A stretch of 36,847 nucleotides of DNA from JAICLV01 sp036380925. Lineage in GTDB: Bacteria; Actinomycetota; Actinomycetes; Acidothermales; Acidothermaceae. The DNA lies in the NCBI GenBank assembly GCA_036380925.1, contig DASVDW010000099.1, positions 1-36,847 of the forward strand, in the 5' to 3' direction. Position 1 is the stretch's first letter. Each line of letters starts with the position of its first letter. Under the pieces are notes generated by a model. The model was not told where the DNA came from. It ran no database searches and saw only the letters and a program-made list of their open reading frames with translations. Position numbers and translations under genes: made by a program. This document shows, in pieces, positions 1 through 10,460 of the stretch.

Positions 1-741
1 GTGCTGGTCACCACGCTCACCAAGAAGATGGCCGAAGACCTCACCGACTACCTGCTGGAGCTGGGGATTCGGGTGCGCTACCTGCACAGCGAGGTCGACA
101 CGTTGCGCCGCGTCGAGCTGTTGCGCGAGCTGCGCATCGGCGAGTACGACGTGCTGGTCGGCATCAACCTGCTGCGTGAAGGCCTCGACCTCCCGGAGGT
201 CTCGCTGGTCGCGATTCTGGACGCCGACAAGGAGGGCTTCTTGCGCTCCGACCGGTCACTGATTCAGACCATCGGCCGCGCCGCCCGAAACGTGTCGGGC
301 CAGGTGCACATGTACGCCGACACGGTGACCGACTCGATGGCGCACGCCATCGACGAGACCAACCGCCGACGGGCCAAGCAAATCGCCTACAACGAGGAGC
401 GCGGCATCGACCCGCAGCCGCTGCGCAAGAAGATCGCCGACATCCTCGACACCATCGTCCGAGAGGACGCCGACACCCAGACTCTCATCGGCGGGGCGGG
501 CCGCCAGATCAGCCGCGGCAAGGCGCCGCTGCCCGGGCTGTCCTCACGCGGCCCCGGCGGTCACGCGCGCGAGTTGGCCGGCATGCCGCGCGAGGAGCTG
601 TCGTCGCTCATCGAGCAGCTCACCGAGCAAATGCACTCGGCCGCGGCCGAGCTGCAGTTCGAGCTGGCGGCCCGGATGCGCGACGAGATCCACGAGCTGA
701 AGAAGGAGCTGCGGGGGATGGAGGCGGCAGGGGTCCGCTAA
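1..741 (+). CDS. uvrB: UvrABC excinuclease subunit UvrB, C-terminal part (left end cut by window)
   Basis: UvrB is the damage-verifying helicase-like subunit of nucleotide excision repair; UvrA loads it and it recruits UvrC. The 246 residues seen are the second helicase domain and the tail. Helicase motif V (NLLREGLDLPEV, residues 56-67) and motif VI (QTIGRAARN, 89-97) are intact. A Gly/Arg-rich linker (about 155-195) leads to a C-terminal UVR helical motif (about 200-236) that contacts the matching motif in UvrC. The reading frame is open at base 1, so the GTG there is an internal Val codon, not the start, and roughly the first two thirds of the protein lie outside. It ends at TAA 739-741. 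uvrA and uvrC follow on the same strand after two opposite-strand genes, so all three excinuclease subunits are clustered. Confidence 0.97.
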   Translation: MLVTTLTKKMAEDLTDYLLELGIRVRYLHSEVDTLRRVELLRELRIGEYDVLVGINLLREGLDLPEVSLVAILDADKEGFLRSDRSLIQTIGRAARNVSGQVHMYADTVTDSMAHAIDETNRRRAKQIAYNEERGIDPQPLRKKIADILDTIVREDADTQTLIGGAGRQISRGKAPLPGLSSRGPGGHARELAGMPREELSSLIEQLTEQMHSAAAELQFELAARMRDEIHELKKELRGMEAAGVR

Positions 742-755
742 GCCGTCCGTCGTCC

Positions 756-781
756 CGGCCGTTGAAAGCGGTGAACGGTCG
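756..781 (+). terminator. Hairpin after uvrB, overlapping the start of the small ORF
   Basis: CGGCCGTT at 756-763 can pair with AACGGTCG at 774-781 (eight pairs, one G-U) around a 10-nt loop. It begins 15 nt after the uvrB stop. It could end uvrB transcription, although no T-run follows, or it could mask the ribosome-binding region and GTG of the 781-867 ORF. The sequence alone does not separate these. Confidence 0.35.
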
Positions 782-867
782 TGAGCCGTGACGTCGTTGA
801 GCTGAACGCGCGGCTGGCGGCGCACGACGTCTTCGTCGTCCCAAGGGTGTGCTGCGCCGGCTGTTAG
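781..867 (+). CDS. Possible 28-residue small protein with Cys-rich C terminus
   Basis: The ORF runs GTG 781 to TAG 865-867, 39 nt after the uvrB stop. Third codon positions are almost all G or C, as in real genes of this genome, although no long ORF shares this frame. The peptide begins MSRDVVELNARL and ends PRVCCAGC. It has an acidic/amphipathic first half, a hydrophobic DVFVV stretch, and three Cys in the last five residues. A weak GGTGA lies 6 nt before the GTG, and an in-frame stop at 772-774 fixes the first possible start. I do not recognise the family. Cys-rich mini-ORFs can be sulfur-responsive leader peptides, but no same-strand gene follows closely (uvrA starts 1.5 kb on, and an opposite-strand gene ends 8 nt away). 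It may instead be a free small metal-binding or redox peptide, or chance. Confidence 0.4.
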   Translation: MSRDVVELNARLAAHDVFVVPRVCCAGC

Positions 868-875
868 GCGACCGC

Positions 876-1535
876 TCACCAACCCCGCGCGCGCCACTCC
901 GACAGATGCGGCCGCTCGGCGCCGAGTGTGGTGTCGTTGCCGTGGCCGGGGTACACCCACGTCTCGTCCGGCAACCGGGCGAAGACTTTCGACTCGAGGT
1001 CGTCCATCAGCGAGGTGAAGTCGGCCGCGTTGCCGCGGGTGTTGCCTGGGCCGCCGGGGAACAGCGAGTCGCCGGTGAACAGGTGCGGCCGCTCGGGGTC
1101 GCCGGTGTACAGCAGCGCGATGCTGCCCGGGGTGTGGCCGCGCAGGTGGATCACCTCGACGGAGGCGTCGCCGAACGAGATGACGTCTCCGTCGGTGACG
1201 GTCTGGGTGACCGGTATGGGCAGCCCGCCCGCGTCGTCCGGATGCGCGATCACATTCGGCCCGGTCACGCCGACCACGGCCTCCAGCGCCTGCCAGTGGT
1301 CTGGGTGTTGATGCGTTGTGACGACGCTGATCAGCAGCCCGTCGTCGCGTGCCTCGAGCAGCCGCTCAGGCTCGGCGGCGGCGTCGATGAGCAAGGTGTC
1401 GCCGGTGGTCGAACAGCGCAGGAAGTAGGCGTTGTTGTCCATCGGGCCGACCGCCAGCTTGGTGATCCGAACACCCGGCACGTCGCGCGCCGCGGCTGGC
1501 CCGCCGACCCTGACCTCGCCCGTGTAGCTCGCCAT
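876..1535 (-). CDS. MBL-fold metallo-hydrolase (glyoxalase II-like)
   Basis: This is a 219-residue cytoplasmic metallo-beta-lactamase-fold hydrolase. The di-metal signature HxHxDH is at residues 75-80 (HQHPDH). Further ligands are His134 (GHTPGS), Asp156 (FTGDSLF) and His198 (YPGHG), the glyoxalase II/persulfide-dioxygenase-like pattern. The substrate cannot be read from the sequence; a thioester or mycothiol-conjugate hydrolase is plausible. Homologues next to uvrA are common in actinobacteria (Rv1637c beside uvrA in M. tuberculosis). The start chosen is ATG at 1535; ATG at 1544, adding Met-Gly-Thr, is equally possible, and neither has a strong Shine-Dalgarno. The gene lies about 20-30 nt downstream of the 1565-2284 gene on the same strand and is probably co-transcribed with it. 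A long overlapping ORF on the other strand has no recognisable domain. Confidence 0.9.
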   Translation of the reverse strand: MASYTGEVRVGGPAAARDVPGVRITKLAVGPMDNNAYFLRCSTTGDTLLIDAAAEPERLLEARDDGLLISVVTTHQHPDHWQALEAVVGVTGPNVIAHPDDAGGLPIPVTQTVTDGDVISFGDASVEVIHLRGHTPGSIALLYTGDPERPHLFTGDSLFPGGPGNTRGNAADFTSLMDDLESKVFARLPDETWVYPGHGNDTTLGAERPHLSEWRARGW

Positions 1536-1564
1536 GGTCCCCATTCTCGCAGCGAACGGTGCGG

Positions 1565-2284
1565 CTATTTCCACTCGGGCGGAGTCGGCAGCGCGCCGCC
1601 GCTGACCTGCAAACTCCCGCCGGAGTCGCGTCCGAGCAGCCAGGTCGCCAGCGCGTGCGCGGGCCCGCGCACCTCGACGTCCGAGCCGCCGTTCGCCGCC
1701 ACCGTCGCGTCGGCGTCGGTGGCGATCAGCGTGCACGCGGCGAGCCCGCGCACCTCGAACGCGGGCAACGCCGACCGCAAGATCCGAACCGCGAAGTCGG
1801 GCGGCCACCGGTCGGCGCGGTATCCGGCGTCGAGGTCGAGATGGTGGATCGCCACCTCGCGCAGCCGGGCGTTGACCACCTCGCTCGCGGGCCGCTGCTG
1901 CCCGGCCGACCCCCAGGCGAGCACGAATCCCCAGGCGGACGGCGGCGTCGCGGCGACGACCTCGCCAAAGCGGGCCGCGGTCGCCTCGATGTCGGCGATG
2001 TGCTCCTTGATCGGACGGCGCGCGCCGCTCTCGATGTCCGCGACCCGCGCCTCACGGCTGGGGTACGCGCTGCGCTCGACTCCCTCGGCCGCTCCTAGCA
2101 GCAGGTTGCACAGCCCGTCGGCGTTGCGCGCGATGTGGGTCAGCACGTGGCCGCGGGTCCAGCCTGGAAGCAACGAGGGGCCCGACACGTCGTCGTCCGC
2201 CATTGACCGGACGGTGTCGAGCAGGCGCGCCGTCGCGCTGTCGATCTCGGCGGAAGTTGGCGATGGGTCGAAGTGTTCAGCCAT
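1565..2284 (-). CDS. Mycothiol-dependent maleylpyruvate isomerase-family protein
   Basis: This 239-residue protein of the DinB-like/MDMPI fold family probably catalyses a mycothiol-dependent isomerisation or S-transfer. The N-terminal helix bundle shows the family hallmark LPGWTRGHVLTHIARNADG (residues 39-57), with His50 as likely metal ligand. Glu143 and His147 in REVAIHH supply the other two ligands of the usual His/Glu/His site. A C-terminal SCP2-like domain (about 155-239) follows. The metal site supports enzymatic activity; the substrate is unknown. The start is ATG 2284: a TAGCGT hexamer (2297-2292, minus) ends 7 nt before it, as expected for a leaderless transcript, whereas the upstream ATG at 2308 would lie within the promoter. 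It forms a two-gene minus-strand unit with the MBL hydrolase, divergent from uvrA. Confidence 0.87.
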   Translation of the reverse strand: MAEHFDPSPTSAEIDSATARLLDTVRSMADDDVSGPSLLPGWTRGHVLTHIARNADGLCNLLLGAAEGVERSAYPSREARVADIESGARRPIKEHIADIEATAARFGEVVAATPPSAWGFVLAWGSAGQQRPASEVVNARLREVAIHHLDLDAGYRADRWPPDFAVRILRSALPAFEVRGLAACTLIATDADATVAANGGSDVEVRGPAHALATWLLGRDSGGSLQVSGGALPTPPEWK

Positions 2285-2291
2285 AGGGCCG

Positions 2292-2297
2292 ACGCTA
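2292..2297 (-). promoter_or_regulatory. Candidate -10 box for a leaderless transcript of the 1565-2284 gene
   Basis: Read on the minus strand, TAGCGT fits TANNNT and lies 7 nt before ATG 2284, so transcription would start at or next to the A of the start codon. No convincing -35 and no Shine-Dalgarno are seen. Leaderless mRNAs are common in actinobacteria. Confidence 0.4.
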
Positions 2298-2350
2298 TCC
2301 CGGGACATCCCGCGGTGATCGCCGGGCCCGGCGTCATCGCCGTGCGGTTG

Positions 2351-2373
2351 TTGTCGGGCCGCGCACTTACCAT
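2351..2373 (+). promoter_or_regulatory. PafBC-type (LexA-independent) DNA-damage promoter of uvrA
   Basis: The actinobacterial RecA-independent damage promoter has consensus tTGTCRGTG-N8-TAnnnT. Here TTGTCGGGC (2351-2359; first seven positions match) is followed by exactly 8 nt and TACCAT (2368-2373). It lies 60 bp before the uvrA ATG and predicts transcription from about 2380. No LexA/SOS palindrome was seen in the divergent region. The match is by eye; regulation by PafBC is inferred from the motif and from the repair role of uvrA. Confidence 0.6.
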
Positions 2374-2433
2374 GGACCGCGCCCCGGCTCCCGGCGCCGA
2401 GAACGATCAACGAAGGACGTGACACAACCGACC

Positions 2434-5343
<2,910 letters not shown>

Positions 5344-5396
5344 ACCGCGTGCTGACCGACACAACTGCTCGCGCCTCGGGCGTCGCCCGCCTCGAC

Positions 5397-5402
5397 TACG
5401 CT
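5397..5402 (+). promoter_or_regulatory. Candidate -10 box for leaderless uvrC mRNA
   Basis: TACGCT (TANNNT) ends 8 nt before the uvrC GTG. No Shine-Dalgarno lies between, so a leaderless or nearly leaderless transcript would explain translation from GTG 5411. No clear -35 is seen. Confidence 0.3.
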
Positions 5403-5410
5403 CGGCAAGC

Positions 5411-7435
5411 GTGAGTGACCCGGCCTCGTACCGGCCTGCGCCAGGCTCCATCCCAGACTCTCCTGGCGTGTACCGGTTCCGCGATGAACGCGGCCGTGTC
5501 ATCTATGTCGGCAAGGCGAAAAGCCTGCGATCACGGCTGAACTCCTACTTCGCCGACTTCGCCGCGTTGCATCCGCGCACCCAGACCATGGTCACCACCG
5601 CGTGCCGGGTCGACTGGACCGTGGTCACCACCGAGGTCGAGGCGCTGCAGCTCGAATACAACTGGATCAAGGAGTTCGATCCGCGGTTCAACGTCAAGTA
5701 CCGAGACGACAAGAGCTACCCGTTCCTCGCGGTGACCTTGTTCGAAGAGGTGCCGCGGCTGATGGTCTACCGCGGCGCGAAGAAGAAGGGCGTCCGTTAC
5801 TTCGGACCGTACGCGCACGCGTGGGCGATCCGCGAGACCCTCGACCTGCTGCTGCGCGTCTTTCCGGCCCGCACCTGCTCGGCGGGGGTCTACCGCCGGG
5901 CCGAGCGCACCGGCCGGCCGTGCCTGCTCGGCCACATCGGCAAGTGCAGCGCGCCGTGCGTGGGCTGGGTGAGCAAGGAGGAGCACCGCGGGATCGTCGA
6001 CGACTTCTGCAACTTCATGGCCGGTCACACCAGCGCCTACCTCAAGCGACTGGAACGGCGGATGCGCGCCGCCGCCGACGCCGAGGAGTTCGAGCGGGCC
6101 GCCCGGCTGCGCGACGACGCGGCCGCGCTGCGGCGCGCCATCGAGAAGCAGGCCGTCGTGTTGTCTGAAGACACCGACGCGGACGTCGTCGCGTTCGCCG
6201 ACGACCCGCTAGAGGCCGCCGTCCAGGTGTTTTTCGTCCGGGGCGGGCGGGTGCGCGGCCAACGCGGTTGGGTCGTCGAGAAGGTGGAGGACCTCACCAC
6301 CGCCGACCTGGTCGAGGATTTCTTGGTCCAGATCTATGGCGAGGCCGGCGCCTCCGACACCGGAATCGTCGGCGAGGTGCCGCGCGAGGTGCTCGTGCCG
6401 GAACTGCCGCCCGACGAGGACGCGATGTCCGACTGGCTTTGCGAGCGTCGCGGCGGGCGCGTCGAGTTGCGGGTGCCGCAGCGTGGTTCGAAACGCGCGT
6501 TGATGGAGACGGTGGGCCGCAACGCGACGCAAGCGCTCGCGCTGCACAAGACGAAACGCGCGACCGACCTGACCGCCCGCGGTCGGGCGTTGGAGGAGAT
6601 CCAGTCGGCGTTGGGGTTGGCGCAGGCGCCGCTGCGCATCGAGTGCTACGACATCTCCAACCTGCAAGGCACCAACGTCGTCGCGTCGATGGTGGTGTTC
6701 GAGGACGGCTTGGCCCGCAAGAGCGAGTACCGCCGCTTCGCCATCAACTCGGTCGGCGATGCCGTGGCGAACGGCGGCACCGGCCAGGACCGGGCCACGG
6801 CCAACGATGTGGCCGCGATTCATGAGGTCATCAGCCGCCGGTTCCGCCGCTATCTCGACGAGCGGTCCACCGAAGAGCTGCAGATGGACGACGCCAACGC
6901 CGACGACTTCGAACCCGCCGCGCGGGTCGACCCGGTCACCGGCAAACCGCGGAAATTCGCGTACCCGCCGAACCTCGTCGTGGTCGACGGCGGGCCGCCG
7001 CAGGTCGCCGCCGCGCAACGCGCGCTGGACGAGCTCGGCGTCGACGACGTCGCATTGGTCGGTCTGGCCAAGCGCCTGGAAGAGGTTTGGAAGCCCGGCG
7101 AGCCTGACCCGGTGATCATGCCGCGCACCAGCGAAGGCCTGTACCTGTTGCAGCGGGTGCGCGACGAGGCGCACCGGTTTGCCATCGCGTATCACCGCGC
7201 GAAGCGGTCGAAGTCGATGACCCGCAGCGCGCTGGAGGGGATCCCGGGCCTCGGGGCCAGCCGCCGGGCGGCGTTGCTGAAACACTTCGGCTCGGTGAAG
7301 CGGTTGCGCGCCGCGTCGCTCGACGAGGTCGCCGAAGTGCCAGGCTTTGGACGACGCACGGCGGAGCTCGTGGTGGCCGCCTTGCACAAGTCCGACGCTC
7401 GACCAGGAGCAGCCGAAGAGGGGAGCCCGACGTGA
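5411..7435 (+). CDS. uvrC: UvrABC excinuclease subunit UvrC
   Basis: UvrC makes the 3' and 5' incisions around a lesion in the UvrB-DNA complex. It has 674 residues. The N-terminal GIY-YIG nuclease runs from GVYRF (19) through YVG (32-34), with catalytic Glu82 in LEYNWIK. Cys156, 171, 179 and 183 match the spacing of the iron-sulfur ligand cluster reported for UvrC. The UVR motif (about 207-247) contacts UvrB. The RNase H-like nuclease shows CYDISN, VVDGGPPQ and EAHRFA, carrying the Asp/Asp/His residues. Two helix-hairpin-helix motifs end the protein (GIPGLG, EVPGFG). The start is GTG 5411, fixed by the family N terminus (SIPDSPGVYRF); longer ORF starts overlap uvrA. The stop overlaps the rapZ start (GTGA 7432-7435), so the two are translationally coupled. 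Confidence 0.98.
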   Translation: MSDPASYRPAPGSIPDSPGVYRFRDERGRVIYVGKAKSLRSRLNSYFADFAALHPRTQTMVTTACRVDWTVVTTEVEALQLEYNWIKEFDPRFNVKYRDDKSYPFLAVTLFEEVPRLMVYRGAKKKGVRYFGPYAHAWAIRETLDLLLRVFPARTCSAGVYRRAERTGRPCLLGHIGKCSAPCVGWVSKEEHRGIVDDFCNFMAGHTSAYLKRLERRMRAAADAEEFERAARLRDDAAALRRAIEKQAVVLSEDTDADVVAFADDPLEAAVQVFFVRGGRVRGQRGWVVEKVEDLTTADLVEDFLVQIYGEAGASDTGIVGEVPREVLVPELPPDEDAMSDWLCERRGGRVELRVPQRGSKRALMETVGRNATQALALHKTKRATDLTARGRALEEIQSALGLAQAPLRIECYDISNLQGTNVVASMVVFEDGLARKSEYRRFAINSVGDAVANGGTGQDRATANDVAAIHEVISRRFRRYLDERSTEELQMDDANADDFEPAARVDPVTGKPRKFAYPPNLVVVDGGPPQVAAAQRALDELGVDDVALVGLAKRLEEVWKPGEPDPVIMPRTSEGLYLLQRVRDEAHRFAIAYHRAKRSKSMTRSALEGIPGLGASRRAALLKHFGSVKRLRAASLDEVAEVPGFGRRTAELVVAALHKSDARPGAAEEGSPT

Positions 7436-8406
7436 CGCCGGCCGCCTCGTCAACCCACCCGACGCTGCGGCTCGTCGTCATCACAGGTCTGTCCGGCGCC
7501 GGCCGCAGCACGGCGGCCAAGTGTCTCGAGGACCTTGGCTGGTTCGTCGTCGACAACCTGCCGCCGGGCCTGCTCGACACGATGGTCGAGCTCGGCAGCC
7601 GAAGCGCCGGCGCCATCACCAAGATCGCCGCCGTCGTCGACGTGCGCAGCCGCGGCTTCACCTCCGACCTGCACGGCGCGTTGGCCGCGCTGGAGCGCCG
7701 CGGCGCGGAGTTGCAGGTCGTGTTCTTGGAAGCCTCGGACGACGAACTCGTGCGCCGCTTCGAGAACGTCCGTCGTCCGCACCCGTTGCAGGGCGACGGC
7801 CGACTGGTCGACGGCATCGCACGCGAACGCGACCTGCTGCGCGACGTCCGAGGCGAGGCCGACCTGGTGCTCGACACCACCCGGCTGAACGTGCACGAGC
7901 TGCGGGCGAAAATCATCTCCGCGTTCGCCGACGTCGACGAACCCGGCTTGCGAGCGACCGTGGTGTCTTTCGGCTACAAGTACGGCCTTCCCGTCGACGC
8001 CGACCTCGTCGTCGACTGCCGATTCCTGCCTAACCCGCACTGGGTCCCGGAGCTTCGATCGTTGACCGGGCGTGACGCGGAGGTGCGCGACTACGTCCTG
8101 CGGCAGCCCGGCGCCCACGAATTCCTCGACGGTTACGAGAAATTGCTGCGAATCCTCGTCGAGGGCTATCGCAACGAGGGCAAGCGTTACCTGACGCTCG
8201 CGGTGGGTTGCACCGGTGGCAAGCATCGCAGCGTCGCCATCGCGGAGGAGCTCGCCGCCGCGCTGCGCGCGATCGGCCGCGACATCGTCGGCGGCTCAGA
8301 CGGCCCAGGCGGTCCAGGTGGCTCAGACGGTCCAAGCGGCCCCGGCGGTCCAGGCGGCGAGCCGATCGAGGTGCAGGTCACCCACCGCGACCTGGGTCGC
8401 GAATGA
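7432..8406 (+). CDS. rapZ: RapZ/YvcJ-family nucleotide- and RNA-binding protein
   Basis: RapZ family proteins pair an N-terminal P-loop ATP/GTP-binding domain with a C-terminal domain that in E. coli binds small RNAs and controls glucosamine-6-phosphate synthase; the actinobacterial role is not established. The P-loop is GLSGAGRST (19-27), with Arg in the usual Lys position, as in mycobacterial homologues. The C-terminal domain has the conserved GCTGGKHRSV and ends in HRDLGRE. Between them, residues 287-309 are a 23-residue insertion made only of Gly, Pro, Ser, Asp and a single Val-free GGP/GGS pattern; related proteins appear to have only a short loop there. Length is 324 residues, against just under 300 usual. 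The start GTG 7432 has a strong SD (GAGGGGAG, 7418-7425). Its stop overlaps the yvcK start (ATGA). Confidence 0.95.
   Translation: MTPAASSTHPTLRLVVITGLSGAGRSTAAKCLEDLGWFVVDNLPPGLLDTMVELGSRSAGAITKIAAVVDVRSRGFTSDLHGALAALERRGAELQVVFLEASDDELVRRFENVRRPHPLQGDGRLVDGIARERDLLRDVRGEADLVLDTTRLNVHELRAKIISAFADVDEPGLRATVVSFGYKYGLPVDADLVVDCRFLPNPHWVPELRSLTGRDAEVRDYVLRQPGAHEFLDGYEKLLRILVEGYRNEGKRYLTLAVGCTGGKHRSVAIAEELAAALRAIGRDIVGGSDGPGGPGGSDGPSGPGGPGGEPIEVQVTHRDLGRE
8290..8358 (+). repeat. Gly/Pro-rich coding repeat inside rapZ
   Basis: The DNA is built from imperfect 9-18 bp units such as GGTCCAGGTGGC and GGCTCAGACGGTCC and encodes residues 287-309 as alternating GGP, GGS and DGP triplets. It looks like local slippage expansion in frame within the RapZ C-terminal domain. 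Confidence 0.8.
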
Positions 8407-9383
8407 CCCGACTCGAGACGGACGACACGGCGGGCCTCAAGGTCGTCGCGCTCGGCGGTGGTCACGGCCTCGCCGCCTCGCTGTCCGCGTTGCGCCGGAT
8501 CACCAGCGAGCTGACGGCGGTCGTCACGGTCTCGGACAACGGGGGCTCGAGCGGTCGATTGCGCAAGGAGTTCGGCGTGTTGCCGCCGGGCGACCTGCGG
8601 ATGGCCCTGGCCGCGCTGTGCGGCGACGATCCGTGGGGACGCACCTGGGCCGAGGTGGTGCAACACCGCTTCAAGAGCCGCGGCGCGCTGCACGACCACG
8701 CTTTGGGCAACCTGCTCATCGTCGCGATCAACGAGTTGCTCGGCGACGAGGTCGCCGCCCTCGACCTGGTGGCCGAGTTGCTTCGGGCGCGCGGCCGGGT
8801 GTTGCCGATGTCGATCGTGCCGCTGGACATCGAGGCTGACGTCGCGGGCCTCGACCCGGAGCGCCCGCGGGTCACCCGCACCGTGCGAGGACAGGTGGCG
8901 GTGGCCACCGCCCGCGGCGACATCATGGGCGTGCGGCTGGCGCCGCCGGATCCTCCGGCCTGCCCGCAGGCGGTCGCCGCGGTGCTCGACGCCGACTGGA
9001 TCGTGCTCGGGCCGGGGTCGTGGTTTTCCAGCGTCATCCCGCACCTGCTGGTGCCCGAGCTGGCCGCGGCGCTGGTGTCGTCACCCGCCCGCAAGCTGGT
9101 GGCGCTCAACCTCGCGCCGCAACCGGGGGAGACGTCGAACTTCTCACCCGAGACGCACCTCGACGTCCTGGCGGCGCACGCGCCCGGCTTGTCGATCGAC
9201 GTCGTCTTGGCCGACGAGGGGGTTGTTGCGCGAGCCGATACGTTGCGTTCAGCGGTAGCCGACCTCGGCGGTCGACTGGTGCTCGCGCCGGTCGCGATGG
9301 ACGACGGGACGCCGCGCCACGACCCCAAGCGGTTGGCCACCGCGTACGACGGAATTTTTCGGCGTTTTCGCCGCACCAGATGA
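8403..9383 (+). CDS. yvcK: Gluconeogenesis factor YvcK/CofD-like protein
   Basis: This 326-residue UDP-sugar-binding regulator of the YvcK (CofD-like) family links carbon status to cell-wall growth in other Gram-positive bacteria (CuvA in mycobacteria). Family landmarks are GGGHGLAASLSALR near the N terminus, TVSDNGGSSGRLR, the acidic LPPGDLRMALAAL stretch, HALGNLL, and GPGSWFSSVIPHLL in the second half. No transmembrane segment is seen. The start is ATG 8403, sharing ATGA with the rapZ stop. whiA follows after 29 nt. The rapZ-yvcK-whiA trio is conserved across Gram-positive bacteria and expected to be one transcript with uvrC. Confidence 0.96.
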   Translation: MTRLETDDTAGLKVVALGGGHGLAASLSALRRITSELTAVVTVSDNGGSSGRLRKEFGVLPPGDLRMALAALCGDDPWGRTWAEVVQHRFKSRGALHDHALGNLLIVAINELLGDEVAALDLVAELLRARGRVLPMSIVPLDIEADVAGLDPERPRVTRTVRGQVAVATARGDIMGVRLAPPDPPACPQAVAAVLDADWIVLGPGSWFSSVIPHLLVPELAAALVSSPARKLVALNLAPQPGETSNFSPETHLDVLAAHAPGLSIDVVLADEGVVARADTLRSAVADLGGRLVLAPVAMDDGTPRHDPKRLATAYDGIFRRFRRTR

Positions 9384-9412
9384 TCTGCCGCACCGCATGA
9401 AGGGAGCGCCCG

Positions 9413-10393
9413 ATGGCCATGACGTCGGCGGTCAAAGACGAGCTGTCGAGGCTTTCGGTGACGAAGACCTGCTGCCGCAAGGCGGAGACGTCCGCGTTGC
9501 TGCGGTTCGCCGGTGGCCTGCATCTGGTCGGCGGTCGCGTCGTGGTTGAGGCCGAACTCGACACCGGGGCGGCGGCCCGGCGGCTGCGCAAGGACGTCGC
9601 GGAGCTCTACGGACACAACTCGGACGTCGCGGTCGTCGCGGCCGGCGGCTTGCGCAAGGGCAGCCGCTACGTCGTCCGGGTGGTGAAAGACGGTGACCTG
9701 CTGGCCAGGCAAACCGGGCTCATCGACGGGCAGGGCCGGCCGATTCGCGGCCTGCCGCCGCAGGTCGTCTCAGGCGGGGTTTGCGACGCGGAGGCGGCCT
9801 GGCGCGGCGCGTTCATCGCGCACGGCTCGCTCACCGAGCCCGGGCGCTCTTCGGCGCTGGAGGTGACCTGTCCCGGGCCGGAGGCCGCGCTCGCCCTCGT
9901 CGGAGCGGCTCGGCGGCTCGGCGTGCAGGCGAAGGCCCGGGAGGTGCGCGGCATCGACCGGGTGGTGATTCGCGACGGTGACGCCATCGGCGCGCTGCTC
10001 ACCCGGCTCGGCGCGCACGACAGCGTGCTGGCGTGGGAGGAGCGGCGGGTGCGCCGCGAGGTGCGGGCCGCGGCGAACCGGCTGGCCAACTTCGACGACG
10101 CCAACCTGCGGCGCTCCGCGCGCGCGGCGGTGGCGGCCGGCGCACGGGTCAAGCGCGCGTTGGAGATCCTCGGCGACGAGGCGCCCGAGCATCTGGTCGC
10201 GGCCGGCAACCTGCGGGTCGAGCACTCGCAAGCGTCGCTCGAGGAGCTCGGCGCGCTCGCCGAGCCGCCGATGACCAAGGACGCGGTCGCCGGGCGCATC
10301 CGCCGGTTGCTCGCGATGGCCGACAAGCGCGCCGCGGAACTGGGCGTTCCCGGCACAGAGGCCGGCCTCAGCGCGGACATGCTCGTCCCCTAA
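9413..10393 (+). CDS. whiA: Sporulation/cell-division transcription regulator WhiA
   Basis: WhiA has an N-terminal domain pair of LAGLIDADG homing-endonuclease fold, without nuclease activity, and a C-terminal helix-turn-helix. In sporulating actinobacteria it acts with WhiB to switch on division genes; in non-sporulators it is a conserved regulator. The 326 residues closely match the streptomycete protein: MAMTSAVKDELSRL, TCCRKAE, LRFAGGLHLV, QTGLIDGQGRPIRGLPP, NRLANFDDANLRRS, and the C-terminal ASLEELGALAEPPMTKDAVAGR HTH. ATG 9413 is preceded by AAGGGAG (9400-9406), spacing 6; a second ATG at 9419 is less likely. The stop is followed by a 287-bp gap before gap. The presence of WhiA does not by itself show that this organism sporulates. 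Confidence 0.97.
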   Translation: MAMTSAVKDELSRLSVTKTCCRKAETSALLRFAGGLHLVGGRVVVEAELDTGAAARRLRKDVAELYGHNSDVAVVAAGGLRKGSRYVVRVVKDGDLLARQTGLIDGQGRPIRGLPPQVVSGGVCDAEAAWRGAFIAHGSLTEPGRSSALEVTCPGPEAALALVGAARRLGVQAKAREVRGIDRVVIRDGDAIGALLTRLGAHDSVLAWEERRVRREVRAAANRLANFDDANLRRSARAAVAAGARVKRALEILGDEAPEHLVAAGNLRVEHSQASLEELGALAEPPMTKDAVAGRIRRLLAMADKRAAELGVPGTEAGLSADMLVP

Positions 10394-10460
10394 CCCCGCC
10401 CTCCTCTCTCCTTAACGTGATCAACTCCGGTGGTGGGTGCCCTCAGAGGCCGAAGGTCAC

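Noticed and set aside
2269..2281. TCGAAGTGTTCA as a possible LexA/SOS box near uvrA
   Set aside because: The spacing between half-sites is wrong for the actinobacterial GAAC-N4-GTTC box and it lies inside the divergent gene's coding sequence.
849..2318. 489-codon plus-strand reading frame opposite the hydrolase and isomerase-like genes
   Set aside because: It is antisense to two proteins with clear active-site motifs, is Arg/Ser/Pro-rich and has no recognisable domain; long shadow frames are normal in GC-rich DNA.
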